A DNA stretch of 64,000 nt from JACCXG01 sp963836735 (GTDB taxonomy: Bacteria; Acidobacteriota; Vicinamibacteria; Vicinamibacterales; 2-12-FULL-66-21): NCBI GenBank assembly GCA_963836735.1, contig CAWIKP010000020.1, forward strand, positions 124,001-188,000, read 5' to 3'. Under the pieces are notes generated by a model that saw only the letters and a list, made by a program, of their open reading frames with translations, ran no database searches and had not been told where the DNA came from. Made by a program: the position numbers and the translations under genes. Numbering within the stretch: position 1 is the stretch's first letter; each line of letters opens with the position of its first letter. Positions 54,915-63,851 of the stretch are shown here, one piece after another.

Positions 54915-55570
54915 GGAAGGTTCCTGCGTGTGCCACGGGTCTGCTCCTGCGTCTGGGCCCGCAAGACGAATCGTTCATCGGCGATCTCGCCGAGGAATAC
55001 GGAAACGGGCGCTCGCGAGTGTGGTACTGGCGCCAGGTGCTGTCCGCGATCGTGCTGACATCCCTGCGCCAGATCGGCGCCCATCCCGCGCGCACCCTTG
55101 CCGCCGTTGCAACGGGCTGGGCGACGACGCTGCTCCTCTTCTTCATCCTCGGCGACCGGGTAGCCAGCGGGCTGGCCGGCTGGATCTGGGACTGGGATCG
55201 GCAGACCGCATATCAGACAGGGGTCTGGTGGCCGTTCTGGATCACCGCCTTGCTCGTGTCCTACACAGGATTTGGGCTCTCGGCCGTTACCGTCGTGCGG
55301 TGGCACCGTCGAGACGCCGGTCCGATGCTCGTCGCCTACGCCGTGTCAATGCTTGTCGTGCTGACCGCGGCGGCGGCCCTGATCGAGGTCCTCGGGCGTC
55401 GAAACGGCGCGGTTCCGGTTCCACACACGCTCTTTTATGTCGTCTCCGTGGCGCTTCCACATTGGTGGCGCTCGGGGCTGTTGCTGGCGCCCCTGACAAT
55501 CCTGGCAGTCGGCGCGATTGGCTGTCCGCGATCCCGGCTGCTCACCGAAACAGGGCGGCTCGTCGATTGA
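54911..55570 (+). CDS. Small polytopic membrane protein coupled to PadR
   Basis: 219 residues. The N-terminus LLRLGPQDESFIGDLAEEYG plus GRSRVWYWRQVLSAIVLTSL resembles the prefix region that precedes permeases encoded beside PadR regulators in Acidobacteriota. Four hydrophobic segments follow (VATGWATTLLLFFILGD, WPFWITALLVSYTGFGLSAV, MLVAYAVSMLVVLTAAAALI, GLLLAPLTILAVGAIGCP). No FtsX permease core is present, so it is either a free-standing prefix-type membrane protein or a truncated relative. The ATG overlaps the PadR stop. Confidence 0.8.
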   Translation: MRKVPACATGLLLRLGPQDESFIGDLAEEYGNGRSRVWYWRQVLSAIVLTSLRQIGAHPARTLAAVATGWATTLLLFFILGDRVASGLAGWIWDWDRQTAYQTGVWWPFWITALLVSYTGFGLSAVTVVRWHRRDAGPMLVAYAVSMLVVLTAAAALIEVLGRRNGAVPVPHTLFYVVSVALPHWWRSGLLLAPLTILAVGAIGCPRSRLLTETGRLVD

Positions 55571-55754
55571 GCAGGCCGCGCCTGTGCCGCGAGCAGCACG
55601 CGGTTGTGATTGTCCGCGCTCAGTGTCACGCAATCGAGTGTTGTAACAGGAATCGAGTGTTTGTCGAGTTCCACCACGTCGAGAACATTCAGTTACGCTG
55701 TCGCTCTCTTGGCAGCGGCGTCGAACAAGTTCGTCGCGCACGTGGGGACATACG

Positions 55755-56036
55755 ATGGCCAAAACCCTCTACATGGTGATCGAGCACTTCAGGGGCGGCG
55801 ATCCCGTGCCTGTGTACCGGCGATTCAGGGATCGCGGACGACTCGCGCCGCCGGGCCTCACGTACGTCTCGAGCTGGGTCGACACGAGGTTCGAGCGCTG
55901 CTACCAGGTCATGGAAGCAGACGACCCGAAGTTGCTGGACGACTGGATGGCGCAGTGGAACGACATCGTCGACTTCGAGGTGCATCTGGTCATCACCTCG
56001 GCGGAGGCGGCCAGCAGGATCGCCCCGCGGCTATAG
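55755..56036 (+). CDS. DUF3303 family protein
   Basis: 93 residues with a ferredoxin-like pattern: TLYMVIEHFRGGDPVPVYRR, LTYVSSWVDTRFERCYQVME, LLDDWMAQWNDIVDFEVHLV. This resembles the DUF3303 family of small stand-alone proteins of unknown function. No signal peptide. The 184 nt upstream hold no recognisable gene or repeat. Confidence 0.8.
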   Translation: MAKTLYMVIEHFRGGDPVPVYRRFRDRGRLAPPGLTYVSSWVDTRFERCYQVMEADDPKLLDDWMAQWNDIVDFEVHLVITSAEAASRIAPRL

Positions 56037-56125
56037 CATGCCTCGTCGCCACGGCCCCGGCGCTGTGAGGAAGCCGCACCTCCCGAGCGCGCGAGGAATT
56101 GCGTGGTGCCGGAGAAGGGACCCTG

Positions 56126-56662
56126 ATGAGAAGGTTCATCATCACCGGCGCGCCGGGCGCGGGGAAGACTGCCATCATCCGCCAGCTGGAGCTCGACGGG
56201 TTCAGCGTGGTCGAGGAGGCGGCGACTGACGTGATCGCTGCCGCGCATGCCCGGGGAACGGCTGAACCCTGGATGGATCCGTCGTTCATAGACCTGGTCG
56301 TGGCGCTGCAAAAGGACCGTCAGCTTCGAGCGTCGTGTCAACCAGTTGACGTTCAATTCCACGACCGCGCCGTGGTGTGCACCGCGGCGTTGGCCGTCTA
56401 CCTGGGGTCCCCCCTGTCACCCGTGCTTGCCAGCGAGCTGCAGCGCGTCAAGGAAGAATCCATCTACGAGCGCCGGGTCTTCTTCATTCGCCATCTTGGT
56501 TTCATTACACCTACGGAGGCGCGACGAATCAGCTTCGAGGACACGGTGCGTTTCGAGCAGATTCACGAAGAGACCTACCGAGGCTTCGGCTTCGAACTGG
56601 TCTCGGTCGAGCCCGGAAGTCTGATGGAGCGGGTCAGCGCAATCAAAGCGGCAATTCGTTAG
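56126..56662 (+). CDS. AAA ATPase / NTPase (AAA_28-like)
   Basis: 178 residues. P-loop GAPGAGKT (8-15) follows a short strand, then IIRQLELDGFSVVEEAATDV, SFIDLVVALQKDRQL, and VQFHDRAVVCTAALAVYLGS carrying a Walker-B-like D. YERRVFFIRHLGFITPTEAR, RISFEDTVRFEQIHEETYRG and FGFELVSVEP complete the domain, which matches AAA_28-type nucleoside-triphosphatase or kinase-like proteins. Catalytic target is unknown. The region after it carries five copies of a short inverted motif. Confidence 0.85.
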   Translation: MRRFIITGAPGAGKTAIIRQLELDGFSVVEEAATDVIAAAHARGTAEPWMDPSFIDLVVALQKDRQLRASCQPVDVQFHDRAVVCTAALAVYLGSPLSPVLASELQRVKEESIYERRVFFIRHLGFITPTEARRISFEDTVRFEQIHEETYRGFGFELVSVEPGSLMERVSAIKAAIR

Positions 56663-56713
56663 TCGGGGCGCACGCCGACGGCTCGGACTTGATTTTGGCA
56701 TTACCCCTAAGCC

Positions 56714-56943
56714 GGGGTCAGATCTCGAATTTCTACGGCTGGCCTGGTCGGCCTGGGCGAACACAGCGAGTAGAGATTCGAGATCTAACCCAAAAAGAAG
56801 CCCGGAATGATTGTGGTTTCCTGGGGTCAGATCTCGAATTCCCAGGCGTCATCTCAAACCCAGTCGGCGACTGACCCATCCGAAAATCGAGATCTGACCC
56901 CGCCCTTCGTGGGCCGCCATCTGGAGAATCGAGATCTGACCCC
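56714..56943. repeat. Cluster of five GGGGTCAGATCTCGA motifs in both orientations
   Basis: Direct copies start at 56714 and 56823. Inverted copies (TCGAGATCTGACCCC or a close variant) lie at 56775-56791, 56885-56901 and 56927-56943. They pair with one another and fill the 378-nt gap before the sulfatase. The pattern resembles REP-like palindromes dispersed by RAYT transposases, but no transposase gene is present here. Confidence 0.8.
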
Positions 56944-57040
56944 TAGGTCGTCGCTTGACCCGGCGTGTCGGCGCGGCACGACGAGCCCGGCCTCGGTCGT
57001 GTTATCGTCCCCCGCGCGAATGCGAGACCACAGCAGAGCA

Positions 57041-58460
57041 ATGACGCTCCGGATCGTCGCCGTCGCGCTCGCCGTGCTGGTCACGGCAGCCGGTGCTGCC
57101 CATCAGCCCGCAAGCGTGCGGCCGCCCAATATCCTCGTCATCATCGCGGACGACTGGAGCTATCCGCATGCGGGCGTGTACGGCGACAAGGTGGTCAGAA
57201 CGCCCACCTTCGATCGCATCGCCCGCGAAGGCGTGCTGTTTCGCCGGGCGTACGCAGCCGCGCCGTCGTGCACGCCGTCGCGGGCATCGCTGCTGACGGG
57301 ACGCGCGCCTCACGAGCTGGCGGAGGGAGGCAATCTGTGGGGCACGCTGCCGGCGCGATTCGCCGTCTATCCGGACCTGCTCGAACGCGCCGGCTACACG
57401 GTCGGACACACGCGTAAAGGCTGGGGACCTGGCAACTTCGAGACCGGTGGACGCACGCGCAATCCGGCCGGGCCGCAGTTTGCCAGCTTCGACGCCTTCT
57501 ACGCGCAGGCGGCGAAGGACAAGCCGTTCTGCTTCTGGTTCGGCTCGACCGATCCTCATCGTCCGTACGACAAGGACTCCGGCGCGGCGGCAGGACTGAA
57601 ACCTGAGCCGGTCGTGGTGCCCTCGTTCCTGCCCGACACGCCGCAAGTCCGCAACGATGTCCTCGACTACTACCTTGAAGTCGAACGGCTCGATCGTGAG
57701 GCCGGCGCGATTCTCCGCACGCTCGAACAGGCGGGTCAGCTCGATCACACGCTGGTCGTGTTCACGTCGGACAACGGCATGCCCTTCCCTCGCGCCAAGG
57801 CGAATCTCTACGACGCCGGTCACTCACGTGCCCCTGGCGCTCCGTCTCCCCGGCCGCGTCAAAGCCGGGCAGCGGCGCGACGACTTCGTCGTCCTGACCG
57901 ACCTGGCGCCGACCATCCTCGACGCAGCCGGCCTGACACCGCCAGCGATGACCGGACGATCGCTGATGCCGCTGCTCGCCGGGTCCCGGCAGCCGAATCG
58001 CGACCTGGTATTCGTCGAACGCGAGCGTCACGCGCAGGTGCGTCGTGGGGATCTCTCCTATCCGGCGCGGGCGGTGAGGACGGACCGGTTTCTCTACATC
58101 AGAAATTTCCGTCCCGACCGATGGCCTGCCGGGGATCCGGAGATGTACTTCGCCGTCGGGCCGTTCGGTGACATCGATGGCGGACCGTCGAAGGATCTGC
58201 TGCTCGAGCGACGCGGCGACCCGGCAGTCGCGCGCTTCTTCGCCCTCGCCACGGCGAAGCGTCCCGCGGAGGAGCTCTACGACCTTCGTGCCGATCCCGG
58301 TCAGCTGGAGAACGTTACCGGCAAATCCGAGTATGCGCGTGACAAGGCCGCCCTGAAGACGATGCTGGAGAAATGGATGCGGGACACGAACGACCCGCGC
58401 CTGGCACAAGACGACGATCGCTGGGACAAATACCCCTACTATGGGAATCCAGGGAAATAG
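57041..58460 (+). CDS. Secreted type I sulfatase (frameshift at 57820)
   Basis: Signal peptide (RIVAVALAVLVTAAGAA) then the alkaline-phosphatase-like fold: NILVIIADDWSYPHAGVYGD with metal ligands D37/D38, and formylglycine motif SCTPSRASLLTGRAP with the modifiable C77. FWFGSTDPHRPYDKDSGAAA and TLVVFTSDNGMPFPRAKANL follow. Removing the T at 57820 joins NLYDAG to THVPLALRLPGRVKAG. The tail is FVVLTDLAPTILDAAGL and EELYDLRADPGQLENVTGKS. It cleaves sulfate esters, presumably from a polysaccharide. The SUMF1-fold protein in this window lacks the catalytic cysteines, so maturation must rely on an enzyme elsewhere. Confidence 0.9.
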
Positions 58461-58471
58461 CGGCCTTCTGC

Positions 58472-58557
58472 CTTCCGCCTAAAGGCGGAAGCCACGAATC
58501 CGTACGAATGAGGTCTGGGACGAATGCGGTCTGGTAGCTTCCGCCTTCAGGCGGAAG
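58472..58557. repeat. Pair of CTTCCGCC hairpins
   Basis: CTTCCGCCT-AA-AGGCGGAAG at 58472-58491 and CTTCCGCCT-TC-AGGCGGAAG at 58538-58557 are near-identical palindromes. They flank GAATCCGTACGAATGAGG-like sequence between the convergent sulfatase and DUF1501 genes. Either could stop transcription; the paired arrangement resembles the other composite elements here. Confidence 0.85.
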
Positions 58558-58570
58558 GGCTCCCCAAACC

Positions 58571-60035
58571 TCAAGCGATCAGCTCCTTCACGACCTGCCC
58601 GTGCACATCGGTGAGACGGAATCGTCGTCCCTGATACAAGTACGTCAACCGCTCGTGGTCGATGCCGAGAAGGTGCAGCAGCGTCGCGTGGAAATCGTGC
58701 ACGTGCACTGGATGCTCGGCCACGTTGTAACTGAAGTCGTCGGTGGCGCCGTAGACGAGACCCGGCTTCACGCCGCCGCCAGCCATCCACAGGCTGAAGC
58801 ACCGCGGGTGATGGTCGCGGCCGTAGTTGGTCGCGGTGAGCTTGCCCTGTGAGTAGCTCGTCCTCCCGAACTCGCCACCCCAGATTACGAGCGTGTCGTC
58901 GAGCAGGCCGCGCCGCTTCAGATCGACGACGAGCGCGGCGCTGGCCTGATCGGTCTCGCGGCATTGCCGCTCGATGTCGCGCGGCAGGTTGTCGTGCTGA
59001 TCCCATCCCTGGTGGTACAGCTGCACGAACTTCACGCCCTTCTCGGCGAGCCGGCGAGCCAGCAGGCAATTGGCGGCAAACGTGCCAGGCGTCCGTGAAT
59101 CCTTGCCGTAGAGGTCGAAGGTCTCGTCGGTCTCGTTCGAAACATCCATGATCCCGGGAACGCTGGCCTGCATCCGGTAGGACATCTCGTACTGCGCGAT
59201 CCTCGCGTCCACTTCGGTGTCGCCGAGCTGCTCGGCCGCGTGCAGGTGAAGGTCCTTCAGCCGATCGAGCAGCAGCCGGCGGCTCTCCGCGTGAGACGCC
59301 CTCGGGGTTGCTCAGGTACAGCACCGCGTCCTTGCCGCTCCGAAACTGCACACCCTGGTGCTGCGACGGCAGGAAGCCGCTGCCCCAGAGCCGCGCGTAC
59401 AGCGGCTGGTCGACCTTGCCCGGGGTAATCAGGACGACGAAGGCGGGAAGGTCCTCGTTGTCGCTGCCGAGACCGTAGTGGATCCACGCGCCCATGCTTG
59501 GACGCCCCGCGATCTGCGACCCGCTCTGAAAGAACGTGATCGCCGGATCGTGATTGATGGCGTCGGTGCACATCGAGCGCACGATGCAGAGGTCGTCAAC
59601 CACGCGCGCGGTATGGGGCAGCAGATTGCTGACCCAGGTGCCGGCGGCACCGTGCTGGCCGAACCCGAACTGCGACCCCGCCAGCGGCAGCGAGGACTGA
59701 TTGCCCGACATGCCGGTGAGGCGCTGCCCTTGACGAACCGAGTCGGGCAGCTGCTCGCCGTTGCGCTGGTTCAGCAGCGGCTTGTAGTCGAACGTCTCCA
59801 TCTGCGACGGCCCACCGGCCATGAACAGGTAGATCACGCGCTTCGCCTTCGGCGGGACGTGGAAGCGCCCGTCGAGCACGCCCCGGTCCTGGCCGCCGGC
59901 GACAGCCGCGAGGCTGGCAGGGTTGATGAGGTTCGCGACCGCGATGCCGCCGAGACCCAACCCGAACCGGTTCAGGACGGCGCGCCGGGACAGCCCGGCG
60001 ACCGGCAATGCGCCCACGCACTTGTGGCAGCTCAT
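58571..60035 (-). CDS. DUF1501 secreted protein (frameshifted near 59295)
   Basis: An N-terminal Tat-like signal with twin arginine (LSRRAVLNRFGLGLGGIAVA) is followed by AKRVIYLFMAGGPSQMETFD, SGNQSSLPLAGSQFGF and INHDPAITFFQSGSQIAGRP. GRPSMGAWIHYGLGSDNEDL and VNEDLPAFVVL-type strands continue to about 59300. After the frame change it reads EKGVKFVQLYHQGWDQHDNL, LLDDTLVIWGGEFGRTSYSQ, GRDHHPRCFSLWMAGGGVKP and HVHDFHATLLHLLGIDHERL. DUF1501 proteins share the alkaline-phosphatase superfamily layout and are almost always encoded beside DUF1549/DUF1553 proteins, as here. The pair is probably exported and acts together; the reaction is unknown. Confidence 0.88.
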
Positions 60036-60076
60036 GACGTGGCCCTCACTTCATACGCATCGGGGCTCGGGACTCG

Positions 60077-60118
60077 CCCTTCGACGATCCTCAGGCGACC
60101 CTGAGCGCAGTCGAAGGG
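60077..60118. repeat. CCCTTCGAC..GTCGAAGGG palindrome
   Basis: CCCTTCGACGATCCTCAGG faces CCCTGAGCGCAGTCGAAGGG in the 151-nt gap between the DUF1549/1553 and DUF1501 genes of one operon. It is the same family as the in-gene copy at 40067-40109. Confidence 0.85.
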
Positions 60119-60186
60119 TCGGGGCGCGGCGTTCCGGATCACGCTCGGCGCCGGTTGAGCCCCTCTCCGACCGCTTCCCATAACTC

Positions 60187-63100
60187 TCACTTCAGTACCA
60201 CGAACTCGTCGAAGTTCATGATCGCGCTCACCACGGTCGTCATGGCCGCGAGATCCACGGGTACGACGTCGGAGCTCCTGCGGGATTCTCCTACCGCCAC
60301 GAGCTGAAGCGCGTCGTCGGGGTGGGCGGTGAATACCGCCTGCTGCTCCTTGAAGAGCCGTGAAAGAATCCGCGCCTCCGTCTCGTCGGGCACTCGGCCG
60401 ATCAGCGCACGGAAAGCGGCGCGGGTTCGTGCCGCTTCGTCTGCTGGCGACTGCTTCATCACCGTTTCCGCGAGCCGGCGGGCCGCTTCCACGAACTGAG
60501 GATCGTTCAGCAGCACCAGCGACTGCAGCGGCGTCGTGGTGACCTCCCGCTTGGCGGTGCAGACCTCCCGTGACATCGCATCGAACGTGACCATCGAAGG
60601 GGGCGGCGATGTCCGGCGCCAGAACGTGTAGAGGCTGCGTCGATAGAGATCCGGTCCCGTACCCTGCTTATAGGTCTTCCCCGTACCCGACTGCTCCCAG
60701 AGACCGGCGGGTTGATAGGGTTTCACGCTGGGACCGCCAATCGTCGCGTTCAGCAGCCCGCTCGCCGCGAGCGCGCTGTCACGGATCGACTCGGCGAGCA
60801 GCCGCCGCTTTGGCCCACGGGCAAGGAGTTGGTTGTCGGGATCGCGCGTGATGAGCGCTGCCGTGGCGGAAGACGACTGCTGAAAAGTCTCCGACGTGAC
60901 GATCAGCCGGTGCAGAGCCTTCACATCCCAGCCGCTGGCCATGAAGCGATCCGCCAGGAAGTCGAGCAGCTCTGGATGCGTGGGCAGCCGTCCCTGGCTG
61001 CCGAAGTCCTCCTGCGTCGCGACGATGCCACGGCCGAAGTGCATGCGCCAGATGCGGTTCACGGCGACACGCGAGGCGAGTGGATTGCTGCGGTCCGTGA
61101 GCCACCGTGCCAGCCCGAGCCGGTTGCGCGGCTGGTTGGACGGAAACGGCGGCAGGCTGGCGGGCGTGTCGCGCGCCACGACTTCGCGCGGCGCGTCGTA
61201 GGCGCCGCGCTCCAGCCGATGCGCCGGCCGGGGCGGGCGCATCTCCTCCATCACCATCAGTTCGGGCACCTGCGCGATCAGCGTGTTGTCCTCGACCCGA
61301 AGCGCCCTGAGCGCGGCCAACGCCGACCTGTAGGGCTGATACTCCCGGCTGAGGAAGTAATCGAACGCCGACTCCGGCCCGGGCATCACTCCGGCGGCCG
61401 CTGCGACTTCGGCAGGGGTCAGGGCCAGGTCGAAGACTTGCAAGTCATCGAGCAGGCCGTTCTTGAAACCGCTGTCGCGGAAGCGTGCGCCGATGGTCAG
61501 GCGCGGCTGCTCGTTGACGTTGTCGCCGGCGGCGCGATCGTAGGTGATGTCCTTGTAGAGATGATCGCGGATCACGTCGACCGCGAGCCGCGCCCCATTC
61601 AGATAGATCCCAATCCCCGCTGCCCGGCTGGAGCCGTCATAGGTGATCACCAGCGACGACCAGACGTTCAGGGGCAGCGGCAGACGCGAACGCACGGCGA
61701 TCGCATTGCCCGGCCAGAAATGAATCAGCCCGAAGAAGACCCGGCCCCGATCGAGCGTCAGCTCGAAGCCCCGGCTGCCGGCATCGGACCATGCGCGGGA
61801 TTGATGCACGACGACGGCCCGATCCTGGAGCTCAGTGGGCTGAAGCCGGAGTGCCAGGGAGAAAGCATCGGTGCGGCCGAACGTGCGGACGCCCGGGTGC
61901 ACGACGGAGTTGTCTCCGCTGAACCGGGCGAAGCGTCCCGGCTCCTGGCCGGAATCCAGCACGACGCCGTCTTTCAATTCGGCGCCCTGCGCCAAAACCG
62001 AATCGGGCGTCCTGTCACCCTCCGCCGCATCGAACGTGAGGCGGGCGATCGGCGCCGGCGCCCGGATCGCTTCCGGCCCGGGCTGCGCCCTGAACACGGC
62101 CCGTCCCTGGCGTCTGAGCTGCTCCAGGCCCGCTTCCATCGCACGCATCTCTGCCGCCAGCCGCTGGTGATCCTGTTCCCGGGCCGGCGTCCAGAGCAGC
62201 ATCGACGGGCTGGGCGTGGCGTTGGTGAAATGCGAGTAGAGGCCCGACTCGTCGATGTTGTTGAAGAACGCAAACAGCGAGTAGTAATCGCGCTGGGTGA
62301 TCGGGTCGAAGCGATGGTCGTGGCACCGCGCACACTCCAGCGTGAGGCCGAGCATCGACATCCCGAACGTGTTCACGCGATCGACGACGTACTCGGTGCG
62401 GAACTCTTCTTCGATGCTGCCTCCTTCATTGGTCTGGCGGTGCAGGCGGTTGAAGGCGGTCGCAACCCGCTGCTCGCGGGTCGGGTTCGGGAGCAGATCC
62501 CCGGCGAGCTGCCAGGTGAGGAACTGATCGTAGGGAAGATTCCGGTTGAAGGCGCCGATCACCCAGTCGCGATACGGCGACATGTCGCGTTCGACGTCGT
62601 TCTGGTAGCCGTAGGTGTCCGCGTAGCGCGCCAGATCGAGCCAGTCCATCGCCATGCGCTCTCCGTACGCCGGCGAGGCGAGGTAGCGATCCACGAGCCG
62701 CTCGTAGGCGCCTGCCGCACGGTCGTCGAGAAACGCGTCGATTTCGGCCTGCGATGGCGGGACGCCGGTCAGGTTGAACGCCAGTCGTCGAATCAGAATC
62801 TCGGACGACGCTCTCGGGGCCGGCGCAAGGCCTTCCTGATCGAGCCCCGCCCGCACGAACGCATCGATCGGATTCGCGGGACCCGAACGATCGCGAGGGG
62901 CGGGCGGTGCCGCGGCCGACACCGGAGCCAGCGACCAGTGGGGGCGATACTCGGCGCCTTCCGCGATCCAGCGCGTGAGCAGCGCCTTCTCGGCGTCTGT
63001 CAACGACAGGTTGGATTCCGGCGGCGGCATCGTGTCCTCGATGTCGTCCGTCGTGATCCGCCGGATGACCTCGCTCTTGCCGGGGTCGCCTGGCTTGACG

Positions 63101-63372
63101 ATCGCCCAGCCGGCGCCCATCTTCTTGAACGCGCCTTCGCGGACATCGAGCCGAAGCTCCGCCTTGCGCTTCGACGCATCGGGGCCATGACATCGGAAGC
63201 AGCGGTCCGACAGCAGGGGGCGGATCTGGCGGGTGAAGTCGATCCGTGGCGCGGCCGGGGCCTGTTCGTCAGCGCCGACGAAGCTCGCGCTGGCCGCGAG
63301 TGCCAGTGCCAGGACTACGCCAAGACTACAGGAGGGCCGGGTCTTCAGACCCGGCCGACGCGCCGCGAGCAT
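60187..63372 (-). CDS. DUF1549/DUF1553 planctomycete-cytochrome protein with LamG-like domain
   Basis: An intact 1,061-residue protein. After the signal peptide (LGVVLALALAASASFVGADE) comes a cytochrome-like domain with haem motif CFRCHGPDASKRKAELRLDV. DUF1549 follows (PAYGERMAMDWLDLARYADT, NRNLPYDQFLTWQLAGDLLP) and ends with a second CxxCH, CARCHDHRFDPITQRDYYSL. A concanavalin-like LamG domain occupies ~460-665 (GFELTLDRGRVFFGLIHFWP, LNVWSSLVITYDGSSRAAGI), then DUF1553 (RLGLARWLTDRSNPLASRVA, NRIWRMHFGRGIVATQEDFG, EVTTTPLQSLVLLNDPQFVE). A role in redox-linked carbohydrate breakdown is inferred from family context. The 10 residues before the signal core are encoded by a palindromic element. 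Confidence 0.9.
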   Translation of the reverse strand: MLAARRPGLKTRPSCSLGVVLALALAASASFVGADEQAPAAPRIDFTRQIRPLLSDRCFRCHGPDASKRKAELRLDVREGAFKKMGAGWAIVKPGDPGKSEVIRRITTDDIEDTMPPPESNLSLTDAEKALLTRWIAEGAEYRPHWSLAPVSAAAPPAPRDRSGPANPIDAFVRAGLDQEGLAPAPRASSEILIRRLAFNLTGVPPSQAEIDAFLDDRAAGAYERLVDRYLASPAYGERMAMDWLDLARYADTYGYQNDVERDMSPYRDWVIGAFNRNLPYDQFLTWQLAGDLLPNPTREQRVATAFNRLHRQTNEGGSIEEEFRTEYVVDRVNTFGMSMLGLTLECARCHDHRFDPITQRDYYSLFAFFNNIDESGLYSHFTNATPSPSMLLWTPAREQDHQRLAAEMRAMEAGLEQLRRQGRAVFRAQPGPEAIRAPAPIARLTFDAAEGDRTPDSVLAQGAELKDGVVLDSGQEPGRFARFSGDNSVVHPGVRTFGRTDAFSLALRLQPTELQDRAVVVHQSRAWSDAGSRGFELTLDRGRVFFGLIHFWPGNAIAVRSRLPLPLNVWSSLVITYDGSSRAAGIGIYLNGARLAVDVIRDHLYKDITYDRAAGDNVNEQPRLTIGARFRDSGFKNGLLDDLQVFDLALTPAEVAAAAGVMPGPESAFDYFLSREYQPYRSALAALRALRVEDNTLIAQVPELMVMEEMRPPRPAHRLERGAYDAPREVVARDTPASLPPFPSNQPRNRLGLARWLTDRSNPLASRVAVNRIWRMHFGRGIVATQEDFGSQGRLPTHPELLDFLADRFMASGWDVKALHRLIVTSETFQQSSSATAALITRDPDNQLLARGPKRRLLAESIRDSALAASGLLNATIGGPSVKPYQPAGLWEQSGTGKTYKQGTGPDLYRRSLYTFWRRTSPPPSMVTFDAMSREVCTAKREVTTTPLQSLVLLNDPQFVEAARRLAETVMKQSPADEAARTRAAFRALIGRVPDETEARILSRLFKEQQAVFTAHPDDALQLVAVGESRRSSDVVPVDLAAMTTVVSAIMNFDEFVVLK
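63335..63356. repeat. Palindrome encoding the n-region of a signal peptide
   Basis: Arms GGCCGGGTCT and AGACCCGGCC with a TC loop lie inside the DUF1549/1553 gene just after its start. The translated residues RRPGLKTRP supply the positive charge of the signal peptide. The core matches the element at 6431-6500. Confidence 0.85.
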
Positions 63373-63464
63373 TGCCGCATTCTATCGCTCGGGCGGGCGG
63401 GCTTCCCTCAGGTACGCCAGCGACGCCTTGACCTCGTCCACTGCCGCCCGAAGGCCTCATCGGA

Positions 63465-63834
63465 TCGTCCTCCGGGATCGACGACATCGGGCAGGCGGGA
63501 ATCGGCGTGCTCGATCCGCCGATCGTCGCGCAGAACGGCCAGTACGTCCGCACGCGGGACGCTCTTCAACCAGATCGCGCCGATCCCCGCCCACGTGGAT
63601 GGGAGCGCCGCCAATACGTTCCCCGGCGAGGGTGCGTTCTCGGCGTTTGCGAACCTGACCATGGAGACCTTCAGCCAGAAGGGCGTGCAGCTGGGCTGCA
63701 TGAGCTGTCACAACCGCGCGCGGATGACCACTGACTTCATGGGGAGCGTGTTCGATCACGCATACCTGGCGCGGCTGGCGGCTGCCCCCGGTGATCTCCG
63801 TTCGTTCCCGCGGCGCTCGAGCAAACGCCGGTAG
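63465..63834 (+). pseudogene. C-terminal fragment of a CxxCH protein, frameshifted and lacking an N-terminus
   Basis: Reading GIDDIGQAGIGVLDPPIVAQ and NGQYVRT in one frame, then TLFNQIAPIPAHVDGS and FPGEGAFSAFANLTMETFSQ, joined by removing one G near 63558, gives a plausible C-terminal region. It contains a haem-like CMSCHN motif and ends at 63834. An upstream stop at 63429 leaves no room for a start, so this is either a gene remnant or a gene with more frameshifts upstream of 63465. It is divergent from the DUF1549/1553 gene. Confidence 0.55.
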
Positions 63835-63851
63835 GAGGAGATGCGCGGGGG

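Noticed and set aside
56663..57040. Transposase or IS near the GGGGTCAGATCTCGA cluster
   Set aside because: No open frame with transposase motifs, terminal inverted repeats or target duplications could be found.
60712..63834. Plus-strand open frame of about 1,040 codons
   Set aside because: It lies antisense to the well-conserved DUF1549/1553 gene and shows no domain except the last ~90 residues, which belong to the separate CxxCH fragment.
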